Positions 45,309-54,967 are shown, counted from the first letter of the stretch. The stretch is DNA of 64,000 nt from Oscillospiraceae bacterium (GCA_021768185.1 JAETNP010000003.1:1-64000), one strand, 5' to 3'. Notes: generated by a model from the sequence alone, not told the origin. Made by a program: numbers and translations.

Positions 45309-46110
45309 ACGTATGATCCCGCTGGCCGCCGGCGTGATCCTGCTGGCCGGATTCCTGCTGATGGCGTCAGCGCCGGAACTGCTGACCAGCTACGGCGTCA
45401 AGGAGATGTTCCGGGCCTGGGAGCCAGCTTCCCGTGAGCACCTTCTGGGAACCAATGCCCTGGGATATGATATTTTCACAGAGCTTGTCTACGGGACGCG
45501 GGAGACGCTGTTCGTCGGCACGGTCAGCAGCGTCCTGACCCTGCTGCTGGGAACGGCCATCGGAACGCTGGCGGCCTATCCGGGCGTGCTGGGCCGGTTT
45601 TTCAATGGCGTGATGAACGTCTTTGTCCTGCTGCCGCGGCTGGTCACGCTGATCGTCCTGGCCTCCTTCCTGGGGACTTCCGACTGGAACCTCATTATGC
45701 TGATTGGAACCTTCAGCTGGGTGGGGACCGCCAGAAACGTCCGCGCCAAGGTGATCCACATCAATGAGCAGCCCTTTATTGAGTGCTGCGTTATCCAGGG
45801 ATACAGCCGGGGGCACATTATTTTGCACCATATCCTGCCAAATCTGTACGATGTGTTGATCTCCCGCTTCCTGCTGGGGGTCAACAGCTGCATCATGATG
45901 GAATCTACCCTGAGCTTTCTCGGCCTGGGGGATCTGTACCATCCCACCTGGGGGACGATGATCAACTTTGCCTATAAGCGGGGCGCGTTCATCCGGCAAG
46001 CATACAACTATCTGTTAGTTCCCGGCGTCTGCATCATGCTGCTGTCCCTCTCCTTCTATTTTATCAGCATTTTCTTTGAAATGAGGACGGAGGCCATCCA
46101 GGAATCCTGA
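45298..46110 (+). CDS. DppC/OppC-type ABC transporter permease
   Basis: The protein has 270 residues and five or six helices. The N-terminal PASREHLLGTNALGYDIFTE motif and the coupling loop near INEQPFIECCVIQGYSRGHI are typical of DppC/NikC permeases. The start is TTG at 45298, preceded by GGGGGG and overlapping the preceding frame. It lacks a partner ATPase or binding protein in this unit. It may use those of the operon at 47073-52078 or be a relic. Confidence 0.85.
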   Translation: MRSRRMIPLAAGVILLAGFLLMASAPELLTSYGVKEMFRAWEPASREHLLGTNALGYDIFTELVYGTRETLFVGTVSSVLTLLLGTAIGTLAAYPGVLGRFFNGVMNVFVLLPRLVTLIVLASFLGTSDWNLIMLIGTFSWVGTARNVRAKVIHINEQPFIECCVIQGYSRGHIILHHILPNLYDVLISRFLLGVNSCIMMESTLSFLGLGDLYHPTWGTMINFAYKRGAFIRQAYNYLLVPGVCIMLLSLSFYFISIFFEMRTEAIQES

Positions 46111-46134
46111 GAAGGACAAAGGAGGAAAATTAAG

Positions 46135-46977
46135 ATGTTTCAAACTGTGGAGGAATGCCGTCTTGCATGGGCGGAAAAGGGACGGCATGGAACGCCGGAG
46201 GAGCGGCTGGCCCGGGGGGCTCTGTGGGATGGGTATTACGCCTATCTGGCCCGGGAGCGGGCGGACGCGCCCCCGGAGCCTTCTCCTGCCGCGCTGGCGC
46301 TGGCGGACCATCTGTGCCGCGCATCCATCCTGACTCCAGAGCGGACGGTGCTGGACATCGGCGGTGGTATGGGGGATTACGCTCTGGCTTTTGCGCCTCA
46401 CTGCCGGCAGGTGACGGTATTGGACCGGAGCGGGGTCTGCCTGGATGTGCTGCGCCGGAGGGCGGAGAGACTTGGTATCCAAAATGTTGTCCCACTGGAG
46501 GAACCCTGGGAGACCTATCAGACGGAGGAACCCTTTGATGTGGGCTTCAGCGCCATGTGCCCCGCCGTATGCTCATACGAGGAGCTGCTGCGTATGGAGT
46601 CGATGGCGCGGGAGACCTGTTGTTTGGTAACGGTGATGCGGGGTTCCTATGACCGGCACCGGCGGGAGATGATGCGGCGGCTTCAAATTGTTCCCAAGGG
46701 CGGAATGGCTACCGAGGCGCTGCAATACTATGAGATGCTCTATCTGATGGGCCGGATGCCGGAGGTGAAGTGCCGGGAGAGCCGGCATACCTCGCCCATG
46801 GAGCGGGAAGCCTTCCTTGAGCGGTATCGGGTTTACTTCCGTGTGTTCGGCGTAGAGGAGGATGTCTCAGAACCGTTCCTGGAAGCCTACTTCGCGGAAA
46901 ACGAAGCAGGCGGCATCCTGGTGGAGGAGAGCCGGATGAGACAGGCGCTGATTTCCTGGCGGCCTGGGCAGACTTGA
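46135..46977 (+). CDS. Class I SAM-dependent methyltransferase
   Basis: The protein has 280 residues. VLDIGGGMGDYALAF (near residue 77) is the AdoMet-binding motif I, and VTVLDRSGVCLDVL gives the acidic end of strand 2. AAAGGAGG precedes the ATG. It closes the second ABC unit. It differs from the methyltransferase pair at 53444-54967, but all may act on the same small molecule. Substrate unknown. Confidence 0.82.
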   Translation: MFQTVEECRLAWAEKGRHGTPEERLARGALWDGYYAYLARERADAPPEPSPAALALADHLCRASILTPERTVLDIGGGMGDYALAFAPHCRQVTVLDRSGVCLDVLRRRAERLGIQNVVPLEEPWETYQTEEPFDVGFSAMCPAVCSYEELLRMESMARETCCLVTVMRGSYDRHRREMMRRLQIVPKGGMATEALQYYEMLYLMGRMPEVKCRESRHTSPMEREAFLERYRVYFRVFGVEEDVSEPFLEAYFAENEAGGILVEESRMRQALISWRPGQT

Positions 46978-46994
46978 CTGCCGGTTCTATATTG

Positions 46995-47035
46995 AGAAAA
47001 AAGGACGTATCCCCACACGGAGGATGCGTCCTTTC
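46995..47035 (-). terminator. Bidirectional hairpin terminator
   Basis: AAAGGACG and CGTCCTTT arms with ATCC/GGAT flanks form a stem with one mismatch. On the minus strand the stem is followed by a run of T, so it ends the long methyltransferase-MATE-ABC operon. The converging methyltransferase gene ends 18 nt away and may share it. Confidence 0.82.
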
Positions 47036-47072
47036 TCTGCCTATTTCAGCGGGCAGTCTCTATTAGGGGGTT

Positions 47073-48674
47073 TTAGTTGATGTCCAGATCGGCGGTAACC
47101 TGATAATAGTCGCAGGCATGGGCGGTGTAATTGCTTACATTGGTCTTGGAAATCATGTTCATCTCCAGGAAGGAGCAGAACACATAGGCATTGTCGTCCA
47201 AAATGGCCTGCTGAAGCGCGATTGCAAGCTCACCCCGCTTTGCGGTATCAAACTCCAGGGACAGCTGTTCAATGAGATCGTTGACCTGCGGGTTATCATA
47301 GGCCCCGAAGTTGTAGCTCATGCCCGGCAGACAGCTTGTGGTGAAAAAGTACTGGGGATCGCCGGAGGGGGCGGTGACCAGCGCGGAGGCGTAGATGTCC
47401 CAGGAGGTCATATCGGCCAGGAGCTCCCGGCGGTTGGCGGTACAGTTGATATCCACCTCAATACCGATATCCTTCAAGGATGCCTGCACGGACTCGGCCA
47501 GCAGGGGCAACTCCTGACGGCTGGGGTAGGTCAGCCAGCGGATCACCAGCTTTGTGCCATCCTTCTCACGGATGCCGTCGCCGTCGCTGTCCACCCAGCC
47601 CGCCGCTTCCAGGACGGACTTGGCCCCATCGGGATCGTAGGCTTCGGCAGTGATATGCTCGCCGCCGAAAGTGCTGAAGCCGTCGGGAAAAGCGCCGTTG
47701 GCGGGAACGCCGTGGCCGTCCAGCAGCGTTGCCACAAAGCTTTCCTTATTGATACCCTTGGCAACAGCCTCACGCACAGCGGGATCCTGAATAATGGGAC
47801 TGGTCATATTCATGGAGCCGAAAAAAGCGCGGGAGGTCTGGATGCTGGAGAACTGGTAATCGCCGTTTTCAAAGTTGGGATACGCCTCATAGGCCATGCC
47901 GTAGGCGGCATCGATGTCCCCCGCGCGCAGTGCGGCGGAGAGGGTGTCGCCGTTGGAGAGGGTGCGAATGGTCAGTTCGTCGATCTTGGGTGTACCGTTC
48001 CAGTAATTATCATTCTTGGTCAGAGTCAGGTGGTCGTCAGTCACCAAATCTACCACCACATAGGGGCCGGTACCCGCGACAATACCAGTGTCAAAATCGC
48101 TGGCCTGCACGTCGATGATGCAGCCGTAGGGGTCGCCCAGGTAGTTCATCAGCGCGGGGTTCGGCTCACTGGTAGTGATGGTCAGCACCTGTCCGTCCGC
48201 CTGCACGTCCACGATCTTGGTGTCGCTGGGAGCCCGGTCATGGACCTCCAGCAGATGATCCAGGCACTCCTTCACCGCCTCGCCGTCCATCTTCCGGCCG
48301 CTGGAGAAGGTCACATTGTCCTGCAGGGTGACCGTCCACGTCAGATTGCCGTCGTTTTCCCAGGACTTGGCCAGCCAGGGCTCCAGTTCCATGGTGTCGG
48401 TGTAATGCACCAGCGTTTCGCCTACGCCATAGCGGATACAGGCCCAGCCGTTGTAGGTGCGGTGGGGATCGACGGTCTCCTCCCAGTTTTCGGAGTTGAA
48501 GGTGGTGTCGCCGATGACCATCGTCTTTTTCCCGGCGGGCGCTTCGCTCTGGGTGCCGCCGGTATCACTGGCGCCGGCGGACTGATCCTGACCGGCAGAT
48601 GTGTCGCCGCTGCAGCCGCCCAGCAAACCGGCGGTGAGGCACAGGGCAAGGAAAATGGACAATACCTTTTTCAT
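47073..48674 (-). CDS. Substrate-binding lipoprotein of a nickel/oligopeptide-type ABC importer
   Basis: The protein has 533 residues. The signal peptide ends in the lipobox LLGGC near residue 21, followed by a Gly/Ser/Gln-rich linker and an SBP_bac_5 domain (e.g. GTGPYVVVDLVTDDHLTLTK). This family binds peptides, nickel chelates or other metallophores. It is the last gene of the eight-gene operon beginning at 54967. The binding pocket residues cannot be judged by eye, so the ligand is open; neighbours favour a metal complex. Confidence 0.88.
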   Translation of the reverse strand: MKKVLSIFLALCLTAGLLGGCSGDTSAGQDQSAGASDTGGTQSEAPAGKKTMVIGDTTFNSENWEETVDPHRTYNGWACIRYGVGETLVHYTDTMELEPWLAKSWENDGNLTWTVTLQDNVTFSSGRKMDGEAVKECLDHLLEVHDRAPSDTKIVDVQADGQVLTITTSEPNPALMNYLGDPYGCIIDVQASDFDTGIVAGTGPYVVVDLVTDDHLTLTKNDNYWNGTPKIDELTIRTLSNGDTLSAALRAGDIDAAYGMAYEAYPNFENGDYQFSSIQTSRAFFGSMNMTSPIIQDPAVREAVAKGINKESFVATLLDGHGVPANGAFPDGFSTFGGEHITAEAYDPDGAKSVLEAAGWVDSDGDGIREKDGTKLVIRWLTYPSRQELPLLAESVQASLKDIGIEVDINCTANRRELLADMTSWDIYASALVTAPSGDPQYFFTTSCLPGMSYNFGAYDNPQVNDLIEQLSLEFDTAKRGELAIALQQAILDDNAYVFCSFLEMNMISKTNVSNYTAHACDYYQVTADLDIN

Positions 48675-48735
48675 CTTCTGGAAGATCCTTTCTATTTTTG
48701 TGTATGTGTCAAGCCGGACGGACCGGCAGAGACGC

Positions 48736-49500
48736 TTAAAGTATGCTGTTGATCAGACGCTTTGTGTACTCGTTTTGTGGATTCTGGATCACATCATCTG
48801 GTATTCCCTGCTCCACGATATCCCCGTGATACAATACCAGCACACGGTCACAGAATTCCTGCACCAGGGCAATATCATGGCAGATGAACAGGATGGACAA
48901 ACCTGTACCCTGCTGCCCCCGCAGCTCGCTAAGCAGCGCCAGCACCTCCTTTTGAACGGTGACGTCCAGCGAGGAGGTGGCCTCGTCACAGATCAGCAGC
49001 TTCGGTTGAATGGCGAGGGCGCGGGCAATGGCCGCCCGCTGGCACTGCCCGCCGCTGACCTGATGGGGATAACGGCTGGCAAATTCGGTTGGCAGTCCGC
49101 ACATTTGCAGCAGCTGTTCCACCCGCTTTTGGGTCTCACCGGCGGACATTCCGTGGTTTCGCAGGCTCTCGCCGATCCCATCCCCCAGTGTACACCGGGG
49201 ATCAAAGGAGTCTGTGGGCGTCTGAAATACCATTTGCATCTTTTGGTAGGCTTTGCGGAGCTGTGCGCCCTTACTATGGGTAATATCCTCCCCGTCCAGG
49301 ACAATGCGCCCCTGAGTGGCATCCAGCAGACGGGTGACCATGTTGACGACGGTGGTCTTGCCGCTGCCGCTCTCCCCGATGATCCCCAGACACTCGCCGG
49401 GCATCAGCTCAAAGCTGATATGATCGACGGCGGTAAAATCCTGCTGTCCGCTGCGGGAGAAGACTTTTGTCAGATCCTCTACTTTCAGTACCGGTTCCAT
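48736..49500 (-). CDS. ABC importer ATPase (OppF/NikE-like)
   Basis: The protein has 254 residues. Walker A is GESGSGKTT (near residue 41), the signature is VSGGQCQRAAIARAL (near 145), and Walker B is LLICDEATSSLD. The C-terminal PQNEYTKRLINS resembles OppF-type ends. It pairs with the ATPase encoded just upstream to drive the importer. The start is 2 nt after the upstream ATPase stop. Confidence 0.9.
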   Translation of the reverse strand: MEPVLKVEDLTKVFSRSGQQDFTAVDHISFELMPGECLGIIGESGSGKTTVVNMVTRLLDATQGRIVLDGEDITHSKGAQLRKAYQKMQMVFQTPTDSFDPRCTLGDGIGESLRNHGMSAGETQKRVEQLLQMCGLPTEFASRYPHQVSGGQCQRAAIARALAIQPKLLICDEATSSLDVTVQKEVLALLSELRGQQGTGLSILFICHDIALVQEFCDRVLVLYHGDIVEQGIPDDVIQNPQNEYTKRLINSIL

Positions 49501-49501
49501 C

Positions 49502-50284
49502 CTACGACCTCCTTAGCCGGGGGACTGCGGCCATGAGCGTTTGTGTATAGCCGCTCTCCGGTGTGTTCAGCACCTGCTGCGTTTCGCCGTACTCCACCGT
49601 TTCACCGTTTTTCAGCACCAGCACTTTGTCCGCCATCGCGCCGATGACGCCAATGTTGTGGGCTACCAGGACAATAGACGTCCCGAAGGTCTGCCGCACC
49701 AGCAGCATCTCCTCCACCACCTGCTTTTGAACGGAGACATCCAGGGCGGAGGTAGGCTCGTCCGCAAACAGGACGCCGGGGTTCAACAGCATGGCAGCAG
49801 CGATCCCCACACGCTGCTGCATTCCGCCGGAAAGCTCAAAGGGATAGCTGTCCAGAATACGCTGCCCGTCCTCAAAGCCCAGTTTTTCCAGCAACTCCAA
49901 AATTTGCTGCCGGTACGCCTTTTTCGACAGGGATTCGTGTTCCGTCATCGCTTCATAGAGCTGCGCGCCCACAGTGCGGGTGGGGCAGAAGGAGCTGCCC
50001 GCATACTGAAAGATCATGCCCAGCTCCGGGCCGTTGAGCTTGCGGAGTTCACCTGCCGAGAGGTCGGGAAGGTTTTTTCCCTTGTACCAGATGTCCCCCC
50101 GCGTGACCATCCCGGCGGGACCCAACAGCCCCATAGCGGCCTTGATGAGCGTGGATTTTCCGCTGCCGCTCTCACCCACAATGCCGAGGATCTCCCCCTC
50201 CTCCAGCGCGAAGCTCACATCCTTGACGATCCGGGAACCATTGTAGGAGATGTCCACATGCTCATAGCGAAGTATTTCTGCCAT
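49502..50284 (-). CDS. ABC importer ATPase (OppD/NikD-like)
   Basis: The protein has 260 residues. Walker A is GESGSGKSTLIKAAMG (near residue 38), signature ELSGGMQQRVGIAAAM (near 155), Walker B VLFADEPTSALD. The C-terminus contains GYTQTLMAAVPRL, as in OppD/NikD. The ATG at 50284 follows GGGGGAGGTAAGCGT; a start 11 codons upstream has no site. The start overlaps the preceding permease stop region. Confidence 0.9.
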   Translation of the reverse strand: MAEILRYEHVDISYNGSRIVKDVSFALEEGEILGIVGESGSGKSTLIKAAMGLLGPAGMVTRGDIWYKGKNLPDLSAGELRKLNGPELGMIFQYAGSSFCPTRTVGAQLYEAMTEHESLSKKAYRQQILELLEKLGFEDGQRILDSYPFELSGGMQQRVGIAAAMLLNPGVLFADEPTSALDVSVQKQVVEEMLLVRQTFGTSIVLVAHNIGVIGAMADKVLVLKNGETVEYGETQQVLNTPESGYTQTLMAAVPRLRRS

Positions 50285-50288
50285 ACGC

Positions 50289-51140
50289 TTACCTCCCCCT
50301 GTTTCTCGGGTCCGCATAATCCCGGATGGTATCCCCCAGAAGGTTGAAGATCATAACGGAGATAAAAATTGCGACGCCGGGAGCAAACGTGATCCAGGGG
50401 GCTGTATTCATCAGACTGCGGGTGTCGCTCATCATGCTGCCCCACTCGGCAATGGGCGGCTTCGCGCCCAGGCCCAGGAAGCTCAGCCCCGCCAACTCCA
50501 TCATCATTGTGCCGATATCCAGCATGGAGGTCACCAGAATGGGGCCGATTATGTTGGGCAGGATATGCTTGCAGATGATCTTCCCGGCGCCGCTTCCCGC
50601 CAGCTTTGCCGCCTTTATATAGGCGGTTTCCTTCTGCGCCAGCGTCTGGCTCCGGGCGATCCGGGCATACTTCGGCCAGGAGATGGCGGCCAGGGCGATG
50701 ATGGCGTTATGCAGCCCGCCGCCCAGCACACCGGCTACCGCAAGAGCGAACACAAGGCCGGGAAAGGCCAGGAACATATCTGACAGGCGCATGAGCACCG
50801 TGTCCACCCACTTGCCATGCCAGCCGCAGAAAACGCCGATGGCCGTACCGAGAACGGTGATGACCGCCACCAGCAGGAGCGTGGAGAAAATGCTGGTCCG
50901 GCTGCCCACGATCACCCGAGACAGCATATCCCGCCCATAGCGATCCGTACCCAGCAGATGCTCTGCGGAAGGCGGCGCTTTCGCAATCGTCAGATCCTGC
51001 AAATAGGGGTCGCAGGGTGTCAAGTACTCCGAAAAAACAGAAACCACAAGTAGCAGGACTGCCAATATCCCAAAGACGATCAGCCTGGTTTTCACGCTGT
51101 CCCGGCGAATTTTCTGTACTCTTACTGTCGGTTCCTTCAT
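50289..51140 (-). CDS. DppC/NikC-type ABC importer permease
   Basis: The protein has 283 residues, with an N-terminal helix, PSAEHLLGTDRYGRDMLSRV motif and about five more helices; EKETAYIKAAKLAGSGAGKI-type sequence (with QKETAYIKAAK) is the coupling loop. It forms the channel with the DppB-like permease. The start overlaps the DppB-like stop by 4 nt. Confidence 0.9.
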   Translation of the reverse strand: MKEPTVRVQKIRRDSVKTRLIVFGILAVLLLVVSVFSEYLTPCDPYLQDLTIAKAPPSAEHLLGTDRYGRDMLSRVIVGSRTSIFSTLLLVAVITVLGTAIGVFCGWHGKWVDTVLMRLSDMFLAFPGLVFALAVAGVLGGGLHNAIIALAAISWPKYARIARSQTLAQKETAYIKAAKLAGSGAGKIICKHILPNIIGPILVTSMLDIGTMMMELAGLSFLGLGAKPPIAEWGSMMSDTRSLMNTAPWITFAPGVAIFISVMIFNLLGDTIRDYADPRNRGR

Positions 51141-52078
51141 TCTTCGCTCACCCCCAGCCGGATTCGCGGGTCAAGGGCGTGGTACAGCAGATCCGTGATC
51201 AGATTGACCAGCATATAGATGATGGCCATCCAAACCACGTAAGCCTGGATCAGCGGATAGTCCCGCATGGTAATGGCGTCCACCGCCAGCTTGCCCACGC
51301 CGTCCCACATGAAAATACTCTCGATAATGGCGGTGCCGCCCAGCAGGCTGCCAATGGAGAGCGCCAGCAGCGTGATGATGGTCAGCATAGAGGAGCGTAG
51401 TACGCTCTTCCAGAGGATCACGCGGCTTCTTACGCCCCTCGCCTTTGCCCCGGTCACATAGTCCTTGTTCAGCTCCTCCAGCACCGTGGCGCGCACCTGA
51501 CGCATATACTTGGCGGACATGGCGATCGCCAGCGTCAGCATGGGCATCAGGGCGCTTTTGAACGTAGTCCCGTCGGAAATCACGGGCAGCAGCTTCCAGT
51601 GGATCGCCAGTGCCTGCATGAGCAGCAGGGCCACAAAGAAGTTCGGCAGAGAATTTCCCACAAAGCTGAAAAAGCGCAGGAAGTAGTCGGTGAACCGGTC
51701 ATGCCTGACCGCCGCCAGCACCCCCAGCGGAATGGAGATGGCGATGGTCAGCAGGATGGACAGCAGCGTCAGCAGCAGCGTAGCCGGAAGCTTGGAGACG
51801 AAGGTCTGGAATACCTCCTTCCCGGAGATATAGCTTGTCCCCATATCGCCGGTCATCATGCCGCCGACCCAGGCAAGGTACTGCGTCAGAAACGGCTTGT
51901 CGAGCCCCAGCTCTGCCCGCTTCTCGTCAATGATCTCCTGACTCACAGCGCCTTTGTCCCCATAAAGCTCTGTTATCGCATCGCTGCCCGCCACACGCAT
52001 CATGGCGAAGGACAGAAAGGTGATGCCAATAAGGATGGGGATCAGCTGCAAGAGGCGCTTGCCAATGTATTTCAGCAT
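51137..52078 (-). CDS. DppB/NikB-type ABC importer permease
   Basis: The protein has 313 residues. The first helix (LLQLIPILIGITFLSFAMM) is intact, unlike in the relative at 44406. KDYVTGAKARGVRSRVI is the coupling loop. The start overlaps the MATE gene stop, so translation is coupled. With the DppC-like permease, two ATPases and the lipoprotein it makes a complete importer. Confidence 0.9.
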   Translation of the reverse strand: MLKYIGKRLLQLIPILIGITFLSFAMMRVAGSDAITELYGDKGAVSQEIIDEKRAELGLDKPFLTQYLAWVGGMMTGDMGTSYISGKEVFQTFVSKLPATLLLTLLSILLTIAISIPLGVLAAVRHDRFTDYFLRFFSFVGNSLPNFFVALLLMQALAIHWKLLPVISDGTTFKSALMPMLTLAIAMSAKYMRQVRATVLEELNKDYVTGAKARGVRSRVILWKSVLRSSMLTIITLLALSIGSLLGGTAIIESIFMWDGVGKLAVDAITMRDYPLIQAYVVWMAIIYMLVNLITDLLYHALDPRIRLGVSEE

Positions 52079-53463
52079 GACGGTATCATTCCCCCTTTTG
52101 TAATATTTTGCTCTTTGGGCACCCATCGCCCGCTTTTGTAGTACAGGAACAGGCACAGCGCCGTACACGCCCAAGTCAGCGGATAGACGGCGGCTACGCC
52201 CAATGCGCTGGGATAGATCGCAATGACGATTTGCAAAATGCAGATCCGTATTACGCACATATTGACAACAATGACCGCCATAACAGGCAGCGCCTTTCCA
52301 GCGCCTCGGATCGCGGAGGCAAATACATCCAGAAATACATAGAGGAAATAGAACGGATAGGCGATATGGGCGATCTGTCCGCCCAGCTCGACCACCTCCG
52401 GCTCACTGGCAAAGAGACCAAAGGCCGTTTCTGCAAAGAGAACGGTTAATCCCGATGTGCCGGCTGTAACGGTCACGCCCATGATGATGGCAAGCCGCAC
52501 GCCGGTCCTGGCCCGGACAGTGAACCCCGCGCCAATATTCTGCCCAGTGAAGGTAAAAACGGCCTGCCCTAATGCCACAATGGGGAGGTAGATAAAATTC
52601 TCCACCTTAAAGTAGGCAGTAAACGCCGCAATGCTGTCTACGCCTAAACGGTTGATATTCGACTGGACGATGATATTGGAAAAGGTGATCACCACAGACT
52701 GAATGGCGGCGGGGATGCCAATGGAAAGGAATTGCAGGTAGAGCCTCCGCTCCAGGCGTATTTTCCGAAAACGCAGGCGGCAGGCTCCCTCCAGACACCC
52801 AAGCCGCCTCACGGTCAGGAGCGCCGCCAGACCTTGGGAGCAGACGGTCGTGAGGGCGGCCCCCTGTATGCCCCAGTTCAGGATATAGATGAAAAGCGTG
52901 TTCCCCAACACATTGGCAGCGCCGCCCGCCAGTTGGTACAGCATGGGAGACTTGGAATCTCCCAGCGCCCGGAGAATACCGGAACCGATGTTATAGCCGG
53001 CAATGGCTGGGAGACTCAGCAAATAGAGCCTTATGTAGATGGAGGCGCTGTCCATGAGATCCGCCGGGGTATGCATCCACTTTAGAAACAAGGGTGCCAG
53101 CAGCAGCGAAAAAACCGTAGACACGGCGGACAGCAGAATCGTCAGCCCTGCGGCTCCATGGATGATCCGCTCCAGCTCCTGATCCGCGCCCCGCCCTGCC
53201 GCCTTCGCCGCCACCACGCTTACGCCCACGGACAAGCCGGTGAAGATCCCCAGAATACAGGTCACGATCAGGCCGCTGGCGCCGACCGCCGCCGAGGCCT
53301 CCTTTCCCAGTATTCGGCCAACAAACACGAGGTCCACCGTGCTGTAGAGGAGCTGGATCAGGCTCCCTGCAAACAGCGGAAGCGCAAATGCCAGCAACTG
53401 CCGTCCCGCCGGGCCACGAGTCAGATCATGGACTGCGGCGGAATCAGGTGTTCCTGCTACCAC
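52072..53463 (-). CDS. MATE-family efflux transporter
   Basis: The protein has 463 residues and about twelve helices in two halves. LPLFAGSLIQLLYSTVDLVF near residue 30 and the later IPAAIQSVVITFSNIIVQSN (near residue 250) are the matching first helices of each half of MATE exporters. It should export a small, usually cationic compound using H+ or Na+. Its place between two methyltransferases and an importer suggests export of a self-made small molecule. The start GTG overlaps the upstream methyltransferase stop. Confidence 0.88.
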   Translation of the reverse strand: MVAGTPDSAAVHDLTRGPAGRQLLAFALPLFAGSLIQLLYSTVDLVFVGRILGKEASAAVGASGLIVTCILGIFTGLSVGVSVVAAKAAGRGADQELERIIHGAAGLTILLSAVSTVFSLLLAPLFLKWMHTPADLMDSASIYIRLYLLSLPAIAGYNIGSGILRALGDSKSPMLYQLAGGAANVLGNTLFIYILNWGIQGAALTTVCSQGLAALLTVRRLGCLEGACRLRFRKIRLERRLYLQFLSIGIPAAIQSVVITFSNIIVQSNINRLGVDSIAAFTAYFKVENFIYLPIVALGQAVFTFTGQNIGAGFTVRARTGVRLAIIMGVTVTAGTSGLTVLFAETAFGLFASEPEVVELGGQIAHIAYPFYFLYVFLDVFASAIRGAGKALPVMAVIVVNMCVIRICILQIVIAIYPSALGVAAVYPLTWACTALCLFLYYKSGRWVPKEQNITKGGMIPSC

Positions 53464-54235
53464 TTTTCACCGCCTCGATCATAAACATAGGCGTGGAGGC
53501 GTTGTTGACCCGCTCCTCGTAGGTCCATACCCGCCGCCAGATATCCTCGTCCACCGTCACAGACATGCCGCAGGCGGCAAGGACTTCCACATCCCACGCC
53601 GGGCGACGGATGCCGGAGAGAGGGGCCTGCAGGGCAATGGCCTCCATAGCCGCCACATCCGTCCCGGCGTTTTCATCGCCGACGCCGGTTTTTAGAATGT
53701 TGGCCCTGTCCTCCAAGTGTCCGGTTCGCGCCTCCTCGTTTCGGAGGTAACCGTACCAGTTGGCGTCAAAGTTCAGCAGCAACCCGCCGGGCCGCAGCAC
53801 CCGGCTCCACTGCCGGTAAGCCGTCTCCGGATGGGGCAGGTTCCAGGTGAGGTTCCGGGAGACCAAAACGTCAAAGCTGCCGTCCGGGAACGCCAGCTCC
53901 TCCGCGTTCATCTGTTGGAATGCGATTTTTCCCGCCAGAGCACCCGCATTCTCCCGCGCGGCCTCCAGCATGGAGGCCGTGTAGTCTACGGCAGTTATGG
54001 CATAGCCCCTCTCCGCCAGGATCACCGCGAAGAAGCCCGGTCCGGTCCCTACGTCCAATATACGGATCTCCTCTGGGCGGCGGGGGCAGTGCGTTTGAAT
54101 GCGCTGTGCAAGCAGATCCCCCCAGACCTGGCGCTGCCGTGTGGACAGCTCCTCCTGATTGACGCCGGAGTAGCCGGGGGTGCGCTTGGTCCAGTAGGCA
54201 ATATTCTCCTCCTCGTAGCAGGAAAAAGACGTCAT
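53444..54235 (-). CDS. SAM-dependent methyltransferase, paralogue 2
   Basis: The protein has 263 residues. ILDVGTGPGFFAVILAERG is motif I and ITAVDYTASML the acidic motif. VSRNLTWNLPHPETAYRQW and GGLLLNFDANWYGY are almost the same as in the neighbour at 54251, so the two are paralogues. AGGGGGAACGAA precedes the ATG. Being first-in-operon together with a MATE exporter suggests both modify one exported or imported compound. Confidence 0.85.
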   Translation of the reverse strand: MTSFSCYEEENIAYWTKRTPGYSGVNQEELSTRQRQVWGDLLAQRIQTHCPRRPEEIRILDVGTGPGFFAVILAERGYAITAVDYTASMLEAARENAGALAGKIAFQQMNAEELAFPDGSFDVLVSRNLTWNLPHPETAYRQWSRVLRPGGLLLNFDANWYGYLRNEEARTGHLEDRANILKTGVGDENAGTDVAAMEAIALQAPLSGIRRPAWDVEVLAACGMSVTVDEDIWRRVWTYEERVNNASTPMFMIEAVKSGSRNT

Positions 54236-54250
54236 TTCGTTCCCCCTCTT

Positions 54251-54967
54251 TTACGCCAGGGCAGAAATCGTAAAAATCGGCGTAGGATTATAAAATTCAT
54301 CCATATCCCGGTAGAGCCGTTCCCAAACAGTAGAGTCTACCTGGATGTCGTGGAACCCGGCCTCCGTCAACAGTTCTACATCCCACGCCGGACGCGGCTG
54401 CTGTCCGGGGCGCAGTTCGTCTTTAATGTGTTCATACTCCGCAGTCAGCGCCGGACTGACCTTTTTGTGGGCGTGGTTGGCCGGGAGAGGCCGGTCCGTT
54501 TTCTCCCGGCAGTAGTCCGCGTCAAAGTTCAGCAGTACCCCGCCGGGCTTCAGCAGCCCGCGCCAGTTCCGATATGCCTCCGGCAGATGGGGCAGGGTCC
54601 AGGTCAGATTTCGGGTGATGACAGCGTCAAAGCGGGCCGGTGAAAAGTCCGGGCGCTCCGCATCCATCACATGGAACTCCGCCGGGATGCCCAGCAGAGC
54701 GGCAGTTTTGCGGGCCTCATCGATCATATCCGGACAGAGGTCGATGCCGGTGACCCGGTGCCCCTCCGCGCCCAGCAGCATGGCGAAGAAGCCGGACCCC
54801 GTCCCAACGTCCAATATGTTCATCTTTTTGCCAGCTGGGAAGTACTTTTCGATCTCCGCCAGCCAAAGCTCCCGCTTCCCGCTCTCCAATTCCCGGATGC
54901 GCAGCTGGGCAAAATCCTCCGCCCGCTGGGACCAGTAGGTGGAGACACGGTTTTTTATGGCATCCAT
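54251..54967 (-). CDS. SAM-dependent methyltransferase, paralogue 1
   Basis: The protein has 238 residues. ILDVGTGSGFFAMLLGAEG is motif I, VTGIDLCPDM the acidic motif, and ITRNLTWTLPHLPEAYRNW with GGVLLNFDADYC matches paralogue 2. AGGAGGATATCA precedes the ATG. It is the first gene of the eight-gene operon driven by a shared-motif promoter. Substrate unknown; the paralogue pair probably arose by duplication. Confidence 0.85.
   Translation of the reverse strand: MDAIKNRVSTYWSQRAEDFAQLRIRELESGKRELWLAEIEKYFPAGKKMNILDVGTGSGFFAMLLGAEGHRVTGIDLCPDMIDEARKTAALLGIPAEFHVMDAERPDFSPARFDAVITRNLTWTLPHLPEAYRNWRGLLKPGGVLLNFDADYCREKTDRPLPANHAHKKVSPALTAEYEHIKDELRPGQQPRPAWDVELLTEAGFHDIQVDSTVWERLYRDMDEFYNPTPIFTISALA

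Noticed and set aside
46995-47035. ATCCCCACACGG resembling the shared block
   Set aside because: It lies inside the stem and loop of a terminator and has no -35/-10 at the fixed spacing.
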